A DNA stretch of 64,000 nucleotides from CAWDBV01 sp963800705 (GCA_963800705.1 CAWDBV010000005.1:248001-312000), one strand, 5' to 3'. Positions 50,343 to 59,423 are shown, counted from the stretch's first letter. The notes: generated by a model not told the origin, from the sequence alone. Numbers and translations are program-made.

Positions 50343-51086
50343 ATGGCAGCGGCAAGCATGGGCGGCAAGCCGCCGGTCCTGATCCTCTGCGGCGGCCGGG
50401 GAACGCGGCTGCGCGAGCAGACCGAGTCGATTCCCAAGGCGCTGGTCGAGATCGGCGGCCGCCCGATCCTCTGGCACGTGATCCAGATCTACGCCGCGCA
50501 GGGGTTCGAGCGCTTCCTGCTGCTGACCGGGTACAGGGGGGAGATGATCGAGGCCTGGGCCGCGAGCGAGCAGTGGCCGGACGGGGTCGTCCTCGAATGC
50601 CTCGACACCGGCGAGGACACGCCGACCGGAGGCCGGATCAGCCTCGCCCGCGACCGCGTCTCCGACGGGACCTTCTGCGCCACCTACGCCGACGGCGTCG
50701 CCGACATCGACCTCGGTGCGCTGCTCGACTTTCACTCCGCTAGCGGCGTGCTCGCATCTGTGACCGTGGTCAGGCCGACGCTCCAGTTCGGGGTCGCGGA
50801 GCTCGACGGCGAGGGGCTCGTCGGCGGCTTCGAGGAGAAGCCGCGGCTCGAGCACTGGATCAACGGCGGCTTTTTCTGCTTCGAGCCCGGTGCGCTCGAC
50901 TACATCTCCGATGACAGCGTGCTCGAGCGCGAGCCGCTCGAGCGGCTCGCCGCCGACCGCCAGCTGAGCGGCTTCAAGCACGACGGGTTCTGGGACTGCA
51001 TGGACACCTACAAGGACGCGGTCACCCTCAACGATCTCTGGGCGCGCGGCGACCCGCCGTGGCGAATCTGGGAGCCGGCGGCTTGA
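50343..51086 (+). CDS. rfbF: Glucose-1-phosphate cytidylyltransferase-like nucleotidyltransferase
   Basis: A 247-residue sugar nucleotidyltransferase. PVLILCGGRGTRLREQTESIPKALVEIGGRPILWHVIQIY is the nucleotide-binding signature; the middle has TGEDTPTGGRI and DGVADIDLGALLDFH, and the end GFWDCMDTYKDAVTLNDLW matches the CDP-glucose pyrophosphorylase branch. It makes CDP-glucose from CTP and glucose 1-phosphate, the first step to CDP-linked 3,6-dideoxyhexoses. The partner dehydratase overlaps immediately downstream. Confidence 0.88.
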   Translation: MAAASMGGKPPVLILCGGRGTRLREQTESIPKALVEIGGRPILWHVIQIYAAQGFERFLLLTGYRGEMIEAWAASEQWPDGVVLECLDTGEDTPTGGRISLARDRVSDGTFCATYADGVADIDLGALLDFHSASGVLASVTVVRPTLQFGVAELDGEGLVGGFEEKPRLEHWINGGFFCFEPGALDYISDDSVLEREPLERLAADRQLSGFKHDGFWDCMDTYKDAVTLNDLWARGDPPWRIWEPAA

Positions 51087-52048
51087 CCGTTTCGCTGGTC
51101 ACCGGCGCCCAGGGGTTCGCCGGGTCGTGGCTGTGCCGGGCGCTGCTCGAGGACGGCTCGGAGGTGGTCGGCTACGACCGCGGCGAGCCCGCCCGCCCGG
51201 GGACCGAGCTGCTCGGGATCGAGGGCGACGTCGAGATCGTCGCCGGCGAGCTCGTCGACGGAGATCTGCTCACGCGGACGCTGGCCGACAAGGGTGCCGA
51301 CTCGGTCTTCCATCTCGCTGCGCAGACGATCGTCGGCGAGGCGAGCGCCTCGCCGGCGCCCACCTTCGACTCGAACGTGCGCGGCACCTGGACGCTGCTC
51401 GAGGCCTGTCGCGGGGCCGGGGTCGATGCGGTCGTCGTCGCCTCGTCGGACAAGGCCTACGGGCCGAGCGACGAGCTCCCCTACACCGAGGCGACGCCGC
51501 TTCGGCCAACCTTCCCCTACGACACGAGCAAGGCGGCCGCCGACCTGATCTCGCGCAGCTACTTCCACAGCTACGGGGTCCCGGTCGCTGTGACCCGGTT
51601 CGCGAACCTCTACGGGGGCGGCGACCTCAACTTCTCGCGGCTGATTCCCGAGACCGTGACCGCGGTGCTCGACGGGCGCGCGCCGGTGATCCGCTCCGAC
51701 GGCAGCCCCGAGCGCGACTACCTCTACGTCGAGGACGCCGCGAGCGCCTACCTGACGATCGCCGGGTCGCTGCGCGGGGGGAAGGGGGGAGGGGAGGCCT
51801 TCAACGCCGGCGGCGGCGAGCCGCACTCGGTGCGCGAGGTGATCGAGCTGATCTGCGAGCTCGGGGGCTCGACGGTCGAGCCCGATTTCCAGGGCGAGGG
51901 CACGCCCGAGGGCGAGATCGACCGCCAGTGGCTCGACTCGGCGAAGCTGCGCGAGCAGACCGGCTGGGAGCCGAAGGTCGAGCTCCGCGAGGGCCTCGAG
52001 CGGACCCTCACCTGGTACCGCGAGCACCCCGAGGTGCGGCCGAGCTAG
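51083..52048 (+). CDS. rfbG: NAD-dependent epimerase/dehydratase, probable CDP-glucose 4,6-dehydratase
   Basis: Extended SDR of about 321 residues. VTGAQGFAGSWLCRALLEDG is the NAD loop, SSDKAYGPSDELPYTE contains the Ser/Asp-Lys region of dehydratases, YDTSKAAADL the catalytic Tyr-x3-Lys, and YVEDAASAYL a conserved C-terminal block. TTG 51083 overlaps the rfbF stop (TTGA); GTG 51059 is an alternative. With rfbF it would form CDP-4-keto-6-deoxyglucose. No further CDP-sugar genes lie in the window. Assignment to CDP-glucose rests on the neighbour. Confidence 0.83.
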   Translation: MTVSLVTGAQGFAGSWLCRALLEDGSEVVGYDRGEPARPGTELLGIEGDVEIVAGELVDGDLLTRTLADKGADSVFHLAAQTIVGEASASPAPTFDSNVRGTWTLLEACRGAGVDAVVVASSDKAYGPSDELPYTEATPLRPTFPYDTSKAAADLISRSYFHSYGVPVAVTRFANLYGGGDLNFSRLIPETVTAVLDGRAPVIRSDGSPERDYLYVEDAASAYLTIAGSLRGGKGGGEAFNAGGGEPHSVREVIELICELGGSTVEPDFQGEGTPEGEIDRQWLDSAKLREQTGWEPKVELREGLERTLTWYREHPEVRPS

Positions 52049-52779
52049 GCCAGCTGCACTTTGCCGGTGGCGATGTCGTAAACGGCCGCCACCACCTTGA
52101 TCGTGCCTGCGTCGACCGCCGGCTTGATGATCGGCTGGGTCGCTGCGATGTCGGCCGCCTGACCGATCGCGTTGGCCCGGATGCAGTCGGGGAGGTTGCG
52201 TTGATCGGGTGGAATCGCCTTGATCACCGGCACGATCTCGTCGACCACGGCACCGATCTGACCGAACTGCTCGCGCGGAAAGCCGCTGGTTCCGTTGGCG
52301 ACGCCGATTGCGGCATTCACGGCGCCGCAGTTCGTATGGCCGAGCACCATCACGAGCTTCACCCCGAGCACCTTGACCGCGAACTCGGTGCTCCCCAGCG
52401 TTCCCTGGTCGATGCTGTTCCCCGCCACCCGGCAGACGAAGAGGTTGCCCCGGTGAACGTCGAACATCAGCGTCGTCGTGATGCGCGAGTCGGCGCAGGT
52501 GATGATCGCCGCGAAGGGAGCCTGCTTGTTGGCGGCGTTCTCCCCGACCGGCGAGTAGTCATTCAGCAGCAGCTTCCCCTTTCTGTAGCGAGCGTTGCCT
52601 CGCATCAGGGTCTGCAGCGCGGCATCCGGGGTGCTCGGATGCGGGTAGGTCGCCCCGCCGCCGCCCTTCTTCTTGGCCGCCTCGGCTACTCCGGCCGGGC
52701 CGAGCACGGCGGCTCCGGCGGCAGCGGCGGTCCCACCGCGAATGAAGTCCCTGCGCGAGCGTCGATCCGCCATGGGCAA
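52045..52779 (-). CDS. Tat-exported beta-carbonic anhydrase
   Basis: A 244-residue protein (or 242 from the second Met). The N-terminus has a twin-arginine signal (DRRSRRDFIRGG followed by an Ala-rich hydrophobic stretch), then a Lys/Gly patch. The enzyme domain shows the zinc site CADSR (Cys, Asp-Arg dyad) and HTNCGAV (His, Cys), the beta-class signature. It hydrates CO2 outside the cytoplasm. Export of a beta-CA is unusual because most are cytoplasmic. It converges with rfbG (4-base overlap). Confidence 0.92.
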   Translation of the reverse strand: MPMADRRSRRDFIRGGTAAAAGAAVLGPAGVAEAAKKKGGGGATYPHPSTPDAALQTLMRGNARYRKGKLLLNDYSPVGENAANKQAPFAAIITCADSRITTTLMFDVHRGNLFVCRVAGNSIDQGTLGSTEFAVKVLGVKLVMVLGHTNCGAVNAAIGVANGTSGFPREQFGQIGAVVDEIVPVIKAIPPDQRNLPDCIRANAIGQAADIAATQPIIKPAVDAGTIKVVAAVYDIATGKVQLA

Positions 52780-52829
52780 AACCTATCGCTCCTGCGATCG
52801 CGGTGGAGCCCCGCCGAGCCCCACTGAGA

Positions 52830-52903
52830 CGCGCCCGGCAGGATTCGAACCTGCGGCCTCCGCCTCCGGAGGGCGGCGCTCTATCCAGCTGAGCTACGGG
52901 CGC
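52830..52903 (-). tRNA. tRNA-Arg (CCG)
   Basis: On the minus strand. Acceptor GCGCCCG pairs with CGGGCGC, discriminator G. D-arm AGCTCAGCTGGATAGAGC, anticodon loop CTCCGGA (CCG), T-arm GCAGGTTCGAATCCTGC perfect. No encoded CCA. It lies between the carbonic anhydrase and rnz. Confidence 0.96.
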
Positions 52904-52965
52904 GGGGCGCTCAGTCTAGGGCGCGCTCGCCCGCGACTGCAGGCAATCGCTTCTACGCTTGGCCC

Positions 52966-53934
52966 ATGGATCTCTCGATTTCATTCCTCGGCACCGGAGG
53001 GTCGGTGCCGACCGCGCGCCGCGCGACGGCGTGCCTGCTCCTCCGCGCCGGCGGCGACCGGATCCTGATCGACTGTGGCGAGGGCGCTCAGCGACAGATG
53101 CAGCTCTCGACCGGGCTCGTGCCCGTCGACGAGATCTACGTCACCCACTTCCACGCCGACCACTACCTCGGGCTCCCCGGACTGCTGAAGACCTACGACC
53201 TCATGGACCGCGAGGCGCCGCTTCGAATCCTCGGCCCACCGGGGCTGAAGGAGCTCTTCAAGACCCTGGCCCGGATCTTCGGGCGGATCCGCTACGACGT
53301 CGAGTTTGTCGAGCTCGGTGAGGGCGAGGCGGTCGACCATGAGGAATACGAGATCCGCTCCTTCCCGGTCGACCACAGCGTCCCCGCCTACGGCTACGCG
53401 CTGGTCGAGGCCGAGCGCCCCGGGCACTTCGACCCCGAAGCGGCCCGCGATCTCGGCGTCACCGACGTGAGCCAGTTCGGGCAGCTCCAGGCCGGTGAGG
53501 AGGTCGAGGGCGAGAACGGCGTCGTGACCCCGAACCAGGTGATGGGCGAGCCCCGTGCGGGGCGGAAGGTCGTCGTCACCGGCGACACCCGGCCCTGCGA
53601 GATGACCCGGGTCGCCGCCCACGAGGCCGAGCTGCTTGTCCACGACGGCAGCTTCGCGCTCGAGGAGACCGAGCGCGCCGACGAGACCGGTCACTCGACC
53701 GCGGCCGGCGCAGCAGAGCTCGCCGAGCAGGCCGAAGCGAAGCTGCTCGCGGTCGTCCATGTCAGCTCGCGCTACAACGTCAGCGACGTGCTCGCCGAGG
53801 CCGAGGCCGTCCATCCGGACACCTTCGCCCCGCGCGACTTCGACCTGGTCGAGATCCCGTTCCCCGAGCGCGGCGAGCCGCGCCTGGTCGAGAACGGGGC
53901 GCGCGAGCGGCCCGAGCCCTCACCGGCGGGCTAG
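52966..53934 (+). CDS. rnz: Ribonuclease Z
   Basis: A 322-residue MBL-fold tRNA 3'-end endonuclease. SISFLGTGGSVPTARRATACLLLRAGGDRILIDCGEG, the metal motif THFHADHYLGLPGLL, VVTGDTRPCE, VHDGSFA and HVSSRYN give the full ligand set. It removes tRNA 3' trailers before CCA addition, which all three complete tRNAs in this window would need since none encodes CCA. An Arg/Glu/Pro tail follows. It overlaps the convergent hydrolase by 15 bases. Confidence 0.95.
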   Translation: MDLSISFLGTGGSVPTARRATACLLLRAGGDRILIDCGEGAQRQMQLSTGLVPVDEIYVTHFHADHYLGLPGLLKTYDLMDREAPLRILGPPGLKELFKTLARIFGRIRYDVEFVELGEGEAVDHEEYEIRSFPVDHSVPAYGYALVEAERPGHFDPEAARDLGVTDVSQFGQLQAGEEVEGENGVVTPNQVMGEPRAGRKVVVTGDTRPCEMTRVAAHEAELLVHDGSFALEETERADETGHSTAAGAAELAEQAEAKLLAVVHVSSRYNVSDVLAEAEAVHPDTFAPRDFDLVEIPFPERGEPRLVENGARERPEPSPAG

Positions 53935-54786
53935 CGCGGCGACCGCGTCGGCAATCGCCGGCGCCTGGTCTTCCTGCAGGAAGTGCTTGGCGGGGAGCAG
54001 GGTGGGGTTCTCGTCGCCGAGCATGCTCTGCACCGCGAGTCGCCGCTTTTCCTTCAGCGCCGGGTCGAGCTCTCCCCAGACGACCTGCTTCGGAACGTCG
54101 AGGTCGCCGAGCCCTTCTCGAAAGTACTGCTCCTTCTCGTCGGTCAGCTCGAAGCCGCGCATGATCTTCAAAAAGGCGCGGCCGTTGTCGCCGCGCTTGA
54201 GCAGGTGGTAGTAGGCGTAGATCTCGGCCGGCGGGGTGGCGTCGCGGTCCTCGAGCGTCTGCAGGTAGAAGAGCTGGCGCATCATGAACGGGTTCAGCGA
54301 GCGCAGCCAGACCTCTCCTACTCCGCGAATCGAGAACGGGTGCATCGACCAGGGGCGGTGGAACTCGCCGACGTCGACGAGCGTGTTCAGCGCTGTGATC
54401 GTCCCCACCCGGTCGGGGTGCTCGATCGCCCATTCGAAGCCGATCGGGCCGCCGATGTCGTGGACGACGAGGTGGACGCGGTCGAGCCCGAGCGCGTCCA
54501 CCGCTTCGCCCATCCAGCGGGCGAGCCCGCTCCAGCTGTAGTCGAAGTCCTCGGGGCGCTCGGCGAGCCCGAGCCCCGGGAGGTCGAAGGCGACCGCCTG
54601 GAGCCCCGAGTCCGCCAGCGGGGCAAGCATCTTGCGGTAGAGGAAGGCGCTCGAGGGGACGCCGTGGACGAGCACGACCGGCTCGCCATCGCCCTGCTCG
54701 CGGACGAAGCTCCCGACCCCGCCGGCCTCGAAGCGGCGCCCGGCCGCCTCGTGGTCCTCGATCGCCTGTCGGGTCGCCTCCTGCAT
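53920..54786 (-). CDS. Alpha/beta hydrolase, haloalkane-dehalogenase-like
   Basis: A 288-residue alpha/beta hydrolase. VVLVHGVPSSAFLYR is the oxyanion loop (HGxP). The nucleophile elbow VVHDIGGPIGF has Asp in place of Ser, as in haloalkane dehalogenases, which use Asp-His-acid triads. WGELDPALK and the catalytic His in AKHFLQEDQAPAIAD complete the set. The cap region is aromatic-rich (FHRPWSMHPFSI). Dehalogenase or related Asp-type hydrolase; substrate unknown. Confidence 0.85.
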   Translation of the reverse strand: MQEATRQAIEDHEAAGRRFEAGGVGSFVREQGDGEPVVLVHGVPSSAFLYRKMLAPLADSGLQAVAFDLPGLGLAERPEDFDYSWSGLARWMGEAVDALGLDRVHLVVHDIGGPIGFEWAIEHPDRVGTITALNTLVDVGEFHRPWSMHPFSIRGVGEVWLRSLNPFMMRQLFYLQTLEDRDATPPAEIYAYYHLLKRGDNGRAFLKIMRGFELTDEKEQYFREGLGDLDVPKQVVWGELDPALKEKRRLAVQSMLGDENPTLLPAKHFLQEDQAPAIADAVAALARR

Positions 54787-54875
54787 CTCCGCGCCTGACT
54801 CTAACCCGCATTTTGCGGGTCGGCAGCGCCCAAACCCCGGCCAGAACCGTTGCTAGTCTGCGTGAGCACCTTTAA

Positions 54876-54896
54876 CCACGGTCCGGAGAGGCCGGG
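54876..54896 (+). promoter_or_regulatory. PyrR-binding RNA hairpin in the pyr leader
   Basis: GGTCCGGAGAGGCC matches the PyrR binding-loop consensus ARUCCNGNGAGGYU at 12 of 14 positions; the two differences are a compensating A-U to G-C pair. It ends 4 bases before the AAGGAG SD of pyrR. No terminator is seen between it and pyrR, so PyrR-UMP binding likely blocks translation initiation. Confidence 0.82.
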
Positions 54897-54908
54897 AAGG
54901 AGCCCAAC

Positions 54909-55478
54909 ATGACGGACCCTCGCGGCGACAACCGCGTGGTAATTGATCGCGACGACCTCAGGCGGACGCTCGTCCGGATCGCCCATGAGATCGTCGAGAA
55001 GAACTCCGAGGCGGAGGGCCTCGCTCTGGTCGGGATCCACACCCGCGGCGCGGTGATCGGCAAGCGACTGCACGCGCTGGTCGGCGAGCACCTCGGTACC
55101 GACGTGCCGCTCGGCGACCTCGACATCTCCTTTTACCGCGACGACGTCGAGGGCCGCGAGCCAGGCGGCCAGCCGGTCGTCCACGCCTCGCACCTCGACT
55201 TCGACCTCGAGGGCCGGACGGTGGTGCTCGTCGACGACGTCCTCTACACCGGGCGCACGGTGCGCTCGGCGATCGACGCCCTCTTCGACTATGGCCGGCC
55301 CGAGCGCGTCCAGCTCGCGGTGCTCGTCGACCGCGGCCACCGCGAGCTCCCGATCCGCCCCGACTACGTCGGCAAGAACCTGCCGACCTCTGCCGGCGAG
55401 CGGGTAAACGTGCGGCTCGAGGAGAGCGACGGCCGCGACGAGGTCGAGATCGCTGAACGGGCGCAGGTGACCCAATGA
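54909..55478 (+). CDS. pyrR: Bifunctional pyr operon regulator / uracil phosphoribosyltransferase PyrR
   Basis: A 189-residue PRTase-fold regulator. Contains GLALVGIHTRGAVIGKRL, LDISFYRDDV and the PRPP loop VVLVDDVLYTGRTVRSAIDAL; the end (VGKNLPTSAGERVNV) is diagnostic of PyrR. With UMP it binds hairpins in pyr mRNA. The site at 54876 next to its own SD indicates autoregulation of the operon. ATG with SD AAGGAG. Confidence 0.96.
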   Translation: MTDPRGDNRVVIDRDDLRRTLVRIAHEIVEKNSEAEGLALVGIHTRGAVIGKRLHALVGEHLGTDVPLGDLDISFYRDDVEGREPGGQPVVHASHLDFDLEGRTVVLVDDVLYTGRTVRSAIDALFDYGRPERVQLAVLVDRGHRELPIRPDYVGKNLPTSAGERVNVRLEESDGRDEVEIAERAQVTQ

Positions 55479-55488
55479 AGGCTCCATC

Positions 55489-56442
55489 ATGAAACACCTT
55501 CTGGGAGTCGAGCACCTCTCGCGCGAGGAGATCGAGAGAATCCTCGATCGCGCCGAGAGCTTCGCCGAAGTCGGCCGCCGCGACATCAAGAAGGTCCCGA
55601 CTCTGCGCGGGCGCACGATCGTCACCCTGTTCTTCGAGTCGAGCACCCGGACGAGCTCCTCATTCGAGCTCGCGGCCAAGCGCCTCTCCGCCGATGTCGT
55701 CTCGATCAAGGCCGCCGGCTCGGCGGTCGACAAGGGCGAGAGCCTCCGCGACACCGTCGCGACGCTCTCGGCCTACGACCCGGCGGCGATCGTGATCCGC
55801 TCCCCGCACGCCGGCGCAGCCGACCTGGTCGCGCGCTGGACCGACGCCGCCGTCGTCAACGCCGGCGACGGCAAGCACGAGCACCCGAGCCAGGCCCTGC
55901 TCGACCTGTTCACGCTCCGCCAAAAGCTCGGCTCGGTCGAGGGCAAGAAGATCTGGATCGTCGGCGACGTCCTCCACAGCCGCGTCGCCCGATCGTGCCT
56001 GCTCGCCTTCAAGGAGATGGGGGCCGAGGTGACGCTCTGCGGGCCGCCGACCCTGATCCCGCGCGGGATCGAGGCGCTCGGGCCGAAGGTCACCTACGAA
56101 ATCGACGGGCTCGGCGAGGCAGACGTCGTCTACGCGCTCCGGATGCAGATGGAGCGAATGACCGACAGCTTCGTGCCCTCGCTGCGCGAGTACGCCGCCC
56201 GCTACCAGATCGACTCGCGGCGGCTCGGGCCCCGCCAGCTGCTCATGCACCCCGGGCCGATCAACCGCGGCGTCGAGCTCACCCCCGAGGTGATCGACTC
56301 GCCGCAGTCGCTGGTCACCGCCCAGGTCGAAAGCGGGCTCGTGGTCCGGATGGCGATCCTCTACGAGCTGCTCGCCGGGCGCGAGCGCCCGAAGCCGGGC
56401 GACAGCGAGGTCACGCCGCTCGAGGAGCCGACGATTGCCTGA
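55489..56442 (+). CDS. pyrB: Aspartate carbamoyltransferase catalytic subunit
   Basis: Second step of UMP synthesis: carbamoyl phosphate + aspartate to carbamoyl aspartate. FFESSTRTSSSFELAAKRL holds the carbamoyl-phosphate site, HPSQALLDLFTL and MHPGPINRGVEL the rest of the active site. 317 residues, normal; no pyrI partner nearby. The stop overlaps pyrC (TTG 56435). Confidence 0.97.
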   Translation: MKHLLGVEHLSREEIERILDRAESFAEVGRRDIKKVPTLRGRTIVTLFFESSTRTSSSFELAAKRLSADVVSIKAAGSAVDKGESLRDTVATLSAYDPAAIVIRSPHAGAADLVARWTDAAVVNAGDGKHEHPSQALLDLFTLRQKLGSVEGKKIWIVGDVLHSRVARSCLLAFKEMGAEVTLCGPPTLIPRGIEALGPKVTYEIDGLGEADVVYALRMQMERMTDSFVPSLREYAARYQIDSRRLGPRQLLMHPGPINRGVELTPEVIDSPQSLVTAQVESGLVVRMAILYELLAGRERPKPGDSEVTPLEEPTIA

Positions 56443-57778
56443 CCCGACGCTTTCGTGGCGGGCCGCCGACCCCGAGGATCTGGTGATCCGCGGCGCCCGA
56501 GCCTTCGATCCGCGCAGCGGCCTCGATGAGGCGCGCGACATCGTCGTGCGCGGCGGCGAGATCGCGGAGCTCGCCGAGCCCGGGACGGCCGAGCTCGAGG
56601 GCGCCGAGGTGGTCGAGGCGGAGGGCCTGCTGGCGCTGCCCGCCTTCGTCGACCCGCACGTCCACCTCCGAACACCCGGCCAGGAGCACAAGGAGGACCT
56701 CGAGACCGGTACCCGCGCCGCCGCCGCCGGGGGCTACTGCCGAGTGCTCGCGATGGCGAACACCGAGCCGCCGGTCGACTCGGCGGCAGTGCTCGGCTCG
56801 CTGCGCGAGCGCGCCGGCGCCGACGCCTCGATTCCGGTCGGGTTCCTCGCCACAGTCACCCAGGAGATGAAGGGCGGCGAGCTCACCGAGATGGCCGAGC
56901 TCGCCGACGCCGGCGCCGCCGGGTTCAGCGACGACGGGCTGCCGGTCGCGAGCGCGCGGGTGCTGCGCCGCGCCCTCCAGTACCAACGGCTCGCCGGCCG
57001 CACGATCGCCCTTCACGAGGAGGATCTCGACCTGACCGCCGGTGGGGTGATGCACGAAGGAGAGGTGTCCGCGGCGCTTGGATTGGCGGGGGTCCCCAGC
57101 CTCTCGGAGTCGACGATGATCGCCCGCGACGCCTCGGTCGCCGCCTACGAGAGCAGCAAGATCCACGTCCAGCACCTCTCCGCGCGCGCTTCGGTCGAGG
57201 CCGTCGCCGCCGCCAAGGCAGCCGGGGTCGACCTTACCTGCGAGGCGACGCCGCACCACCTGACGCTCACCGACGACGCCGTTCGCTCGCTCGACGCGCG
57301 CTTCAAGATGAACCCGCCGCTGCGCACCGAGGACGACCGCCAGGCGCTGATCGAGGCGCTTCGCGATGGCACGATTGACTGCGTCGCCACCGACCATGCG
57401 CCGCACTCGGCCGAGGAGAAGGAGGTGCCGTTCGAGGAGGCCGCGATGGGTGTGACCGGGCTCGAGACCGCCTTCGCCGTCCTCCACACCGACCTCGTCA
57501 AGCCAGGCGTGCTCGACCTCAAGATCCTGGTCGAGCGGATGACCTCGGGGACCGACCCGTTCGGCTTCGAGCCGCCGGGGCTCGCCCAGGGCAACGAAGC
57601 GAACGTGGCGCTGATCGATCCCGAGGCCGAGTGGACGGTCGGCGAGGACGGTTATGAGAGCCGCTCGGCGAACTCGTGCTTCGCGGGCCGAAAGCTCACC
57701 GGCCGCGTCCAGATGACGGTCGCCGCCGGGCGGGTTGCATACAGGCAGCGCTCATTTGCGATCGGAGCTGCGGCGTGA
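56435..57778 (+). CDS. pyrC: Dihydroorotase (class I)
   Basis: A 447-residue amidohydrolase. Metal ligands FVDPHVHLRTPG (HxH), ATPHHLTL (His) and ATDHAPHS (Asp). The middle FSDDGLPV is the usual class I position where Asp replaces the carboxylated Lys of other amidohydrolases. It closes carbamoyl aspartate to dihydroorotate. The TTG start overlaps pyrB by 8 bases. Confidence 0.95.
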   Translation: MPDPTLSWRAADPEDLVIRGARAFDPRSGLDEARDIVVRGGEIAELAEPGTAELEGAEVVEAEGLLALPAFVDPHVHLRTPGQEHKEDLETGTRAAAAGGYCRVLAMANTEPPVDSAAVLGSLRERAGADASIPVGFLATVTQEMKGGELTEMAELADAGAAGFSDDGLPVASARVLRRALQYQRLAGRTIALHEEDLDLTAGGVMHEGEVSAALGLAGVPSLSESTMIARDASVAAYESSKIHVQHLSARASVEAVAAAKAAGVDLTCEATPHHLTLTDDAVRSLDARFKMNPPLRTEDDRQALIEALRDGTIDCVATDHAPHSAEEKEVPFEEAAMGVTGLETAFAVLHTDLVKPGVLDLKILVERMTSGTDPFGFEPPGLAQGNEANVALIDPEAEWTVGEDGYESRSANSCFAGRKLTGRVQMTVAAGRVAYRQRSFAIGAAA

Positions 57779-58317
57779 GCGCTCCGAAGCTCGATGCCGG
57801 CCGCGCCGCGCTCGTTGTCGTCGACGTCCAGGAGGCCTTCCGCAAGGCGGTGCCGGAGTTCGAGAACGTCGCCGCGGCAACCTCGGTCCTGGTCCGCGGC
57901 GCCGATGCGATCGGGGTTCCGATCGCCGTCACCGAGCAGTACCCGAAGGGGCTGGGCGAGACCGTCGCTGAGGTGGCCGATCACCTGCCTGAGGGACTCG
58001 AGCCGCTCGAGAAGACGCGCTTCTCGGCCGCCGAGGCCGAGGGCTTCGGGCTCGACGGACGCGACCAGGCCCTGGTCTGCGGGATCGAGACCCACGTCTG
58101 CGTCAACCAGACCGTGCTCGACCTGCTCGACGACGGGGTCGAGGTCCACGTCGCCTCCGACGCGGTCGGCTCGCGGACCGCCGAGAATCGCGCCCTCGGC
58201 CTGGCGAAGATGGAGGCCGCCGGCGCGACCGTGACCAGCGTCGAGACCGCGCTCTTCGAGCTGCTCGGCGGCTCCGACCACGAAGCGTTCAAAGAGGTAC
58301 AGGGGCTGGTGAAGTGA
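57775..58317 (+). CDS. Isochorismatase-family cysteine hydrolase
   Basis: A 180-residue protein. ALVVVDVQEAFRKAVPE has the catalytic Asp, EKTRFSA the Lys, and VCGIETHVCVNQTVLDLL the nucleophile Cys. The family includes nicotinamidases, ureidoacrylate and biuret hydrolases, and YcaC-like proteins. Both ends overlap neighbours (pyrC and carA, GTGA each), so it is embedded in the pyrimidine operon. A role in handling a pyrimidine-related amide is possible but not shown. Confidence 0.88.
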   Translation: MSAPKLDAGRAALVVVDVQEAFRKAVPEFENVAAATSVLVRGADAIGVPIAVTEQYPKGLGETVAEVADHLPEGLEPLEKTRFSAAEAEGFGLDGRDQALVCGIETHVCVNQTVLDLLDDGVEVHVASDAVGSRTAENRALGLAKMEAAGATVTSVETALFELLGGSDHEAFKEVQGLVK

Positions 58318-59423
58318 GCGCGTACCTGCTGCTGGAAGACGGCACCCGGCTCGACGGAGCGCTCTGCTTCGAGTCCGAGCCGGTGACGGGCGAGGTCGTC
58401 TTCAACACCAGCATGACCGGCTACCAGGAGGCGGTCACGGATCCCTCCTACGCGGGCCAGATCATCGTCTTCACCTATCCGCTGATCGGCAACTACGGCG
58501 TCTCGGCCGAGGCGATGGAGTCCGAGCGCGTCCACGCCCGCGCGGTCGTGATGCGGGAGGGCAAGAACGGCGAGGACGCCGCGAGCTCCGAGGGCGGCTG
58601 GCTCGACTGGCTGCGCGACGCCGGCGTGCCGGCGGTCGAGGGCGTCGACACCCGGGCGCTCGTTCGCCACATCCGCGACCGTGGCGCTATGCGCGGCGGC
58701 GTTTTCCCGGCCGAGCTGCCCGAGGAGAAGGCGCGCGAACTGATCGAGGCCGAGCCCTCGATGGACGGCGCCGACTTCGCCAAGACCGTCACCCCGCCCG
58801 AGCCGGTCGAGATCGACGGCGACGGCCCCCACATCGTCGGCATCGACACCGGCATCAAGCTCTCGATCATCCGCCAGTTCAAGCAGCGCAACGCGCGGCT
58901 GACGCTTCTGCCGTGCTCGAGCTCGGCCGAGGACGTCCTGGCCCGCGACCCCGACCTCGTCTTTCTCGCCAACGGCCCCGGCGACCCCGCCGCGCTGGAC
59001 TACGTCGTCGCCACCGTCCGCGAGCTGGTCGGCAAGCGTCCGGTGGTCGGGATCTGCCTCGGCCACCAGCTGCTTTGCCGGGCGGTCGGGCTCGAGACCT
59101 TCAAGCTCCCGTTCGGGCACCGCGGCGCCAACCACCCGGTCAAGGACCTCGCCACCGGCAAGATCGACATCACCTCCCAGAACCACGGCTTCGCGGTCGC
59201 GGGGCCGGGGGGAGAGAAGACTCTGGACGGCGAGTCCTCAGTGATGTGGGCGACGGACTTCGGCGCCGCCGAGCTCTCGCACCTGAACCTCTACGACCGC
59301 ACGGTCGAGGGCCTGCTGCTCAAAGACGTCGCCGGCATGGCGGTCCAGTACCACCCCGAGGCCGGCCCCGGCCCCCACGACTCGCGCTACCTCTTCGACC
59401 GCTTCCTGGAGATGGCGAAGTGA
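58314..59423 (+). CDS. carA: Carbamoyl-phosphate synthase small subunit
   Basis: Glutaminase subunit. The N-terminal half has GEVVFNTSMTGYQEAVTDPSYAGQI and GVDTRALVRHIRDRG; the amidotransferase has FLANGPGDP, nucleophile Cys in GICLGHQLL and His-Glu in QYHPEAGPGPHDS. Supplies ammonia to CarB. The stop overlaps the SnoaL-like gene (TGATG). Separated from carB by two SnoaL-like genes. Confidence 0.96.
   Translation: MSAYLLLEDGTRLDGALCFESEPVTGEVVFNTSMTGYQEAVTDPSYAGQIIVFTYPLIGNYGVSAEAMESERVHARAVVMREGKNGEDAASSEGGWLDWLRDAGVPAVEGVDTRALVRHIRDRGAMRGGVFPAELPEEKARELIEAEPSMDGADFAKTVTPPEPVEIDGDGPHIVGIDTGIKLSIIRQFKQRNARLTLLPCSSSAEDVLARDPDLVFLANGPGDPAALDYVVATVRELVGKRPVVGICLGHQLLCRAVGLETFKLPFGHRGANHPVKDLATGKIDITSQNHGFAVAGPGGEKTLDGESSVMWATDFGAAELSHLNLYDRTVEGLLLKDVAGMAVQYHPEAGPGPHDSRYLFDRFLEMAK

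Noticed and set aside
52830..53934. Functional pairing of tRNA-Arg and rnz
   Set aside because: RNase Z would act on all CCA-less tRNAs; the neighbours are on opposite strands, so adjacency is probably chance.
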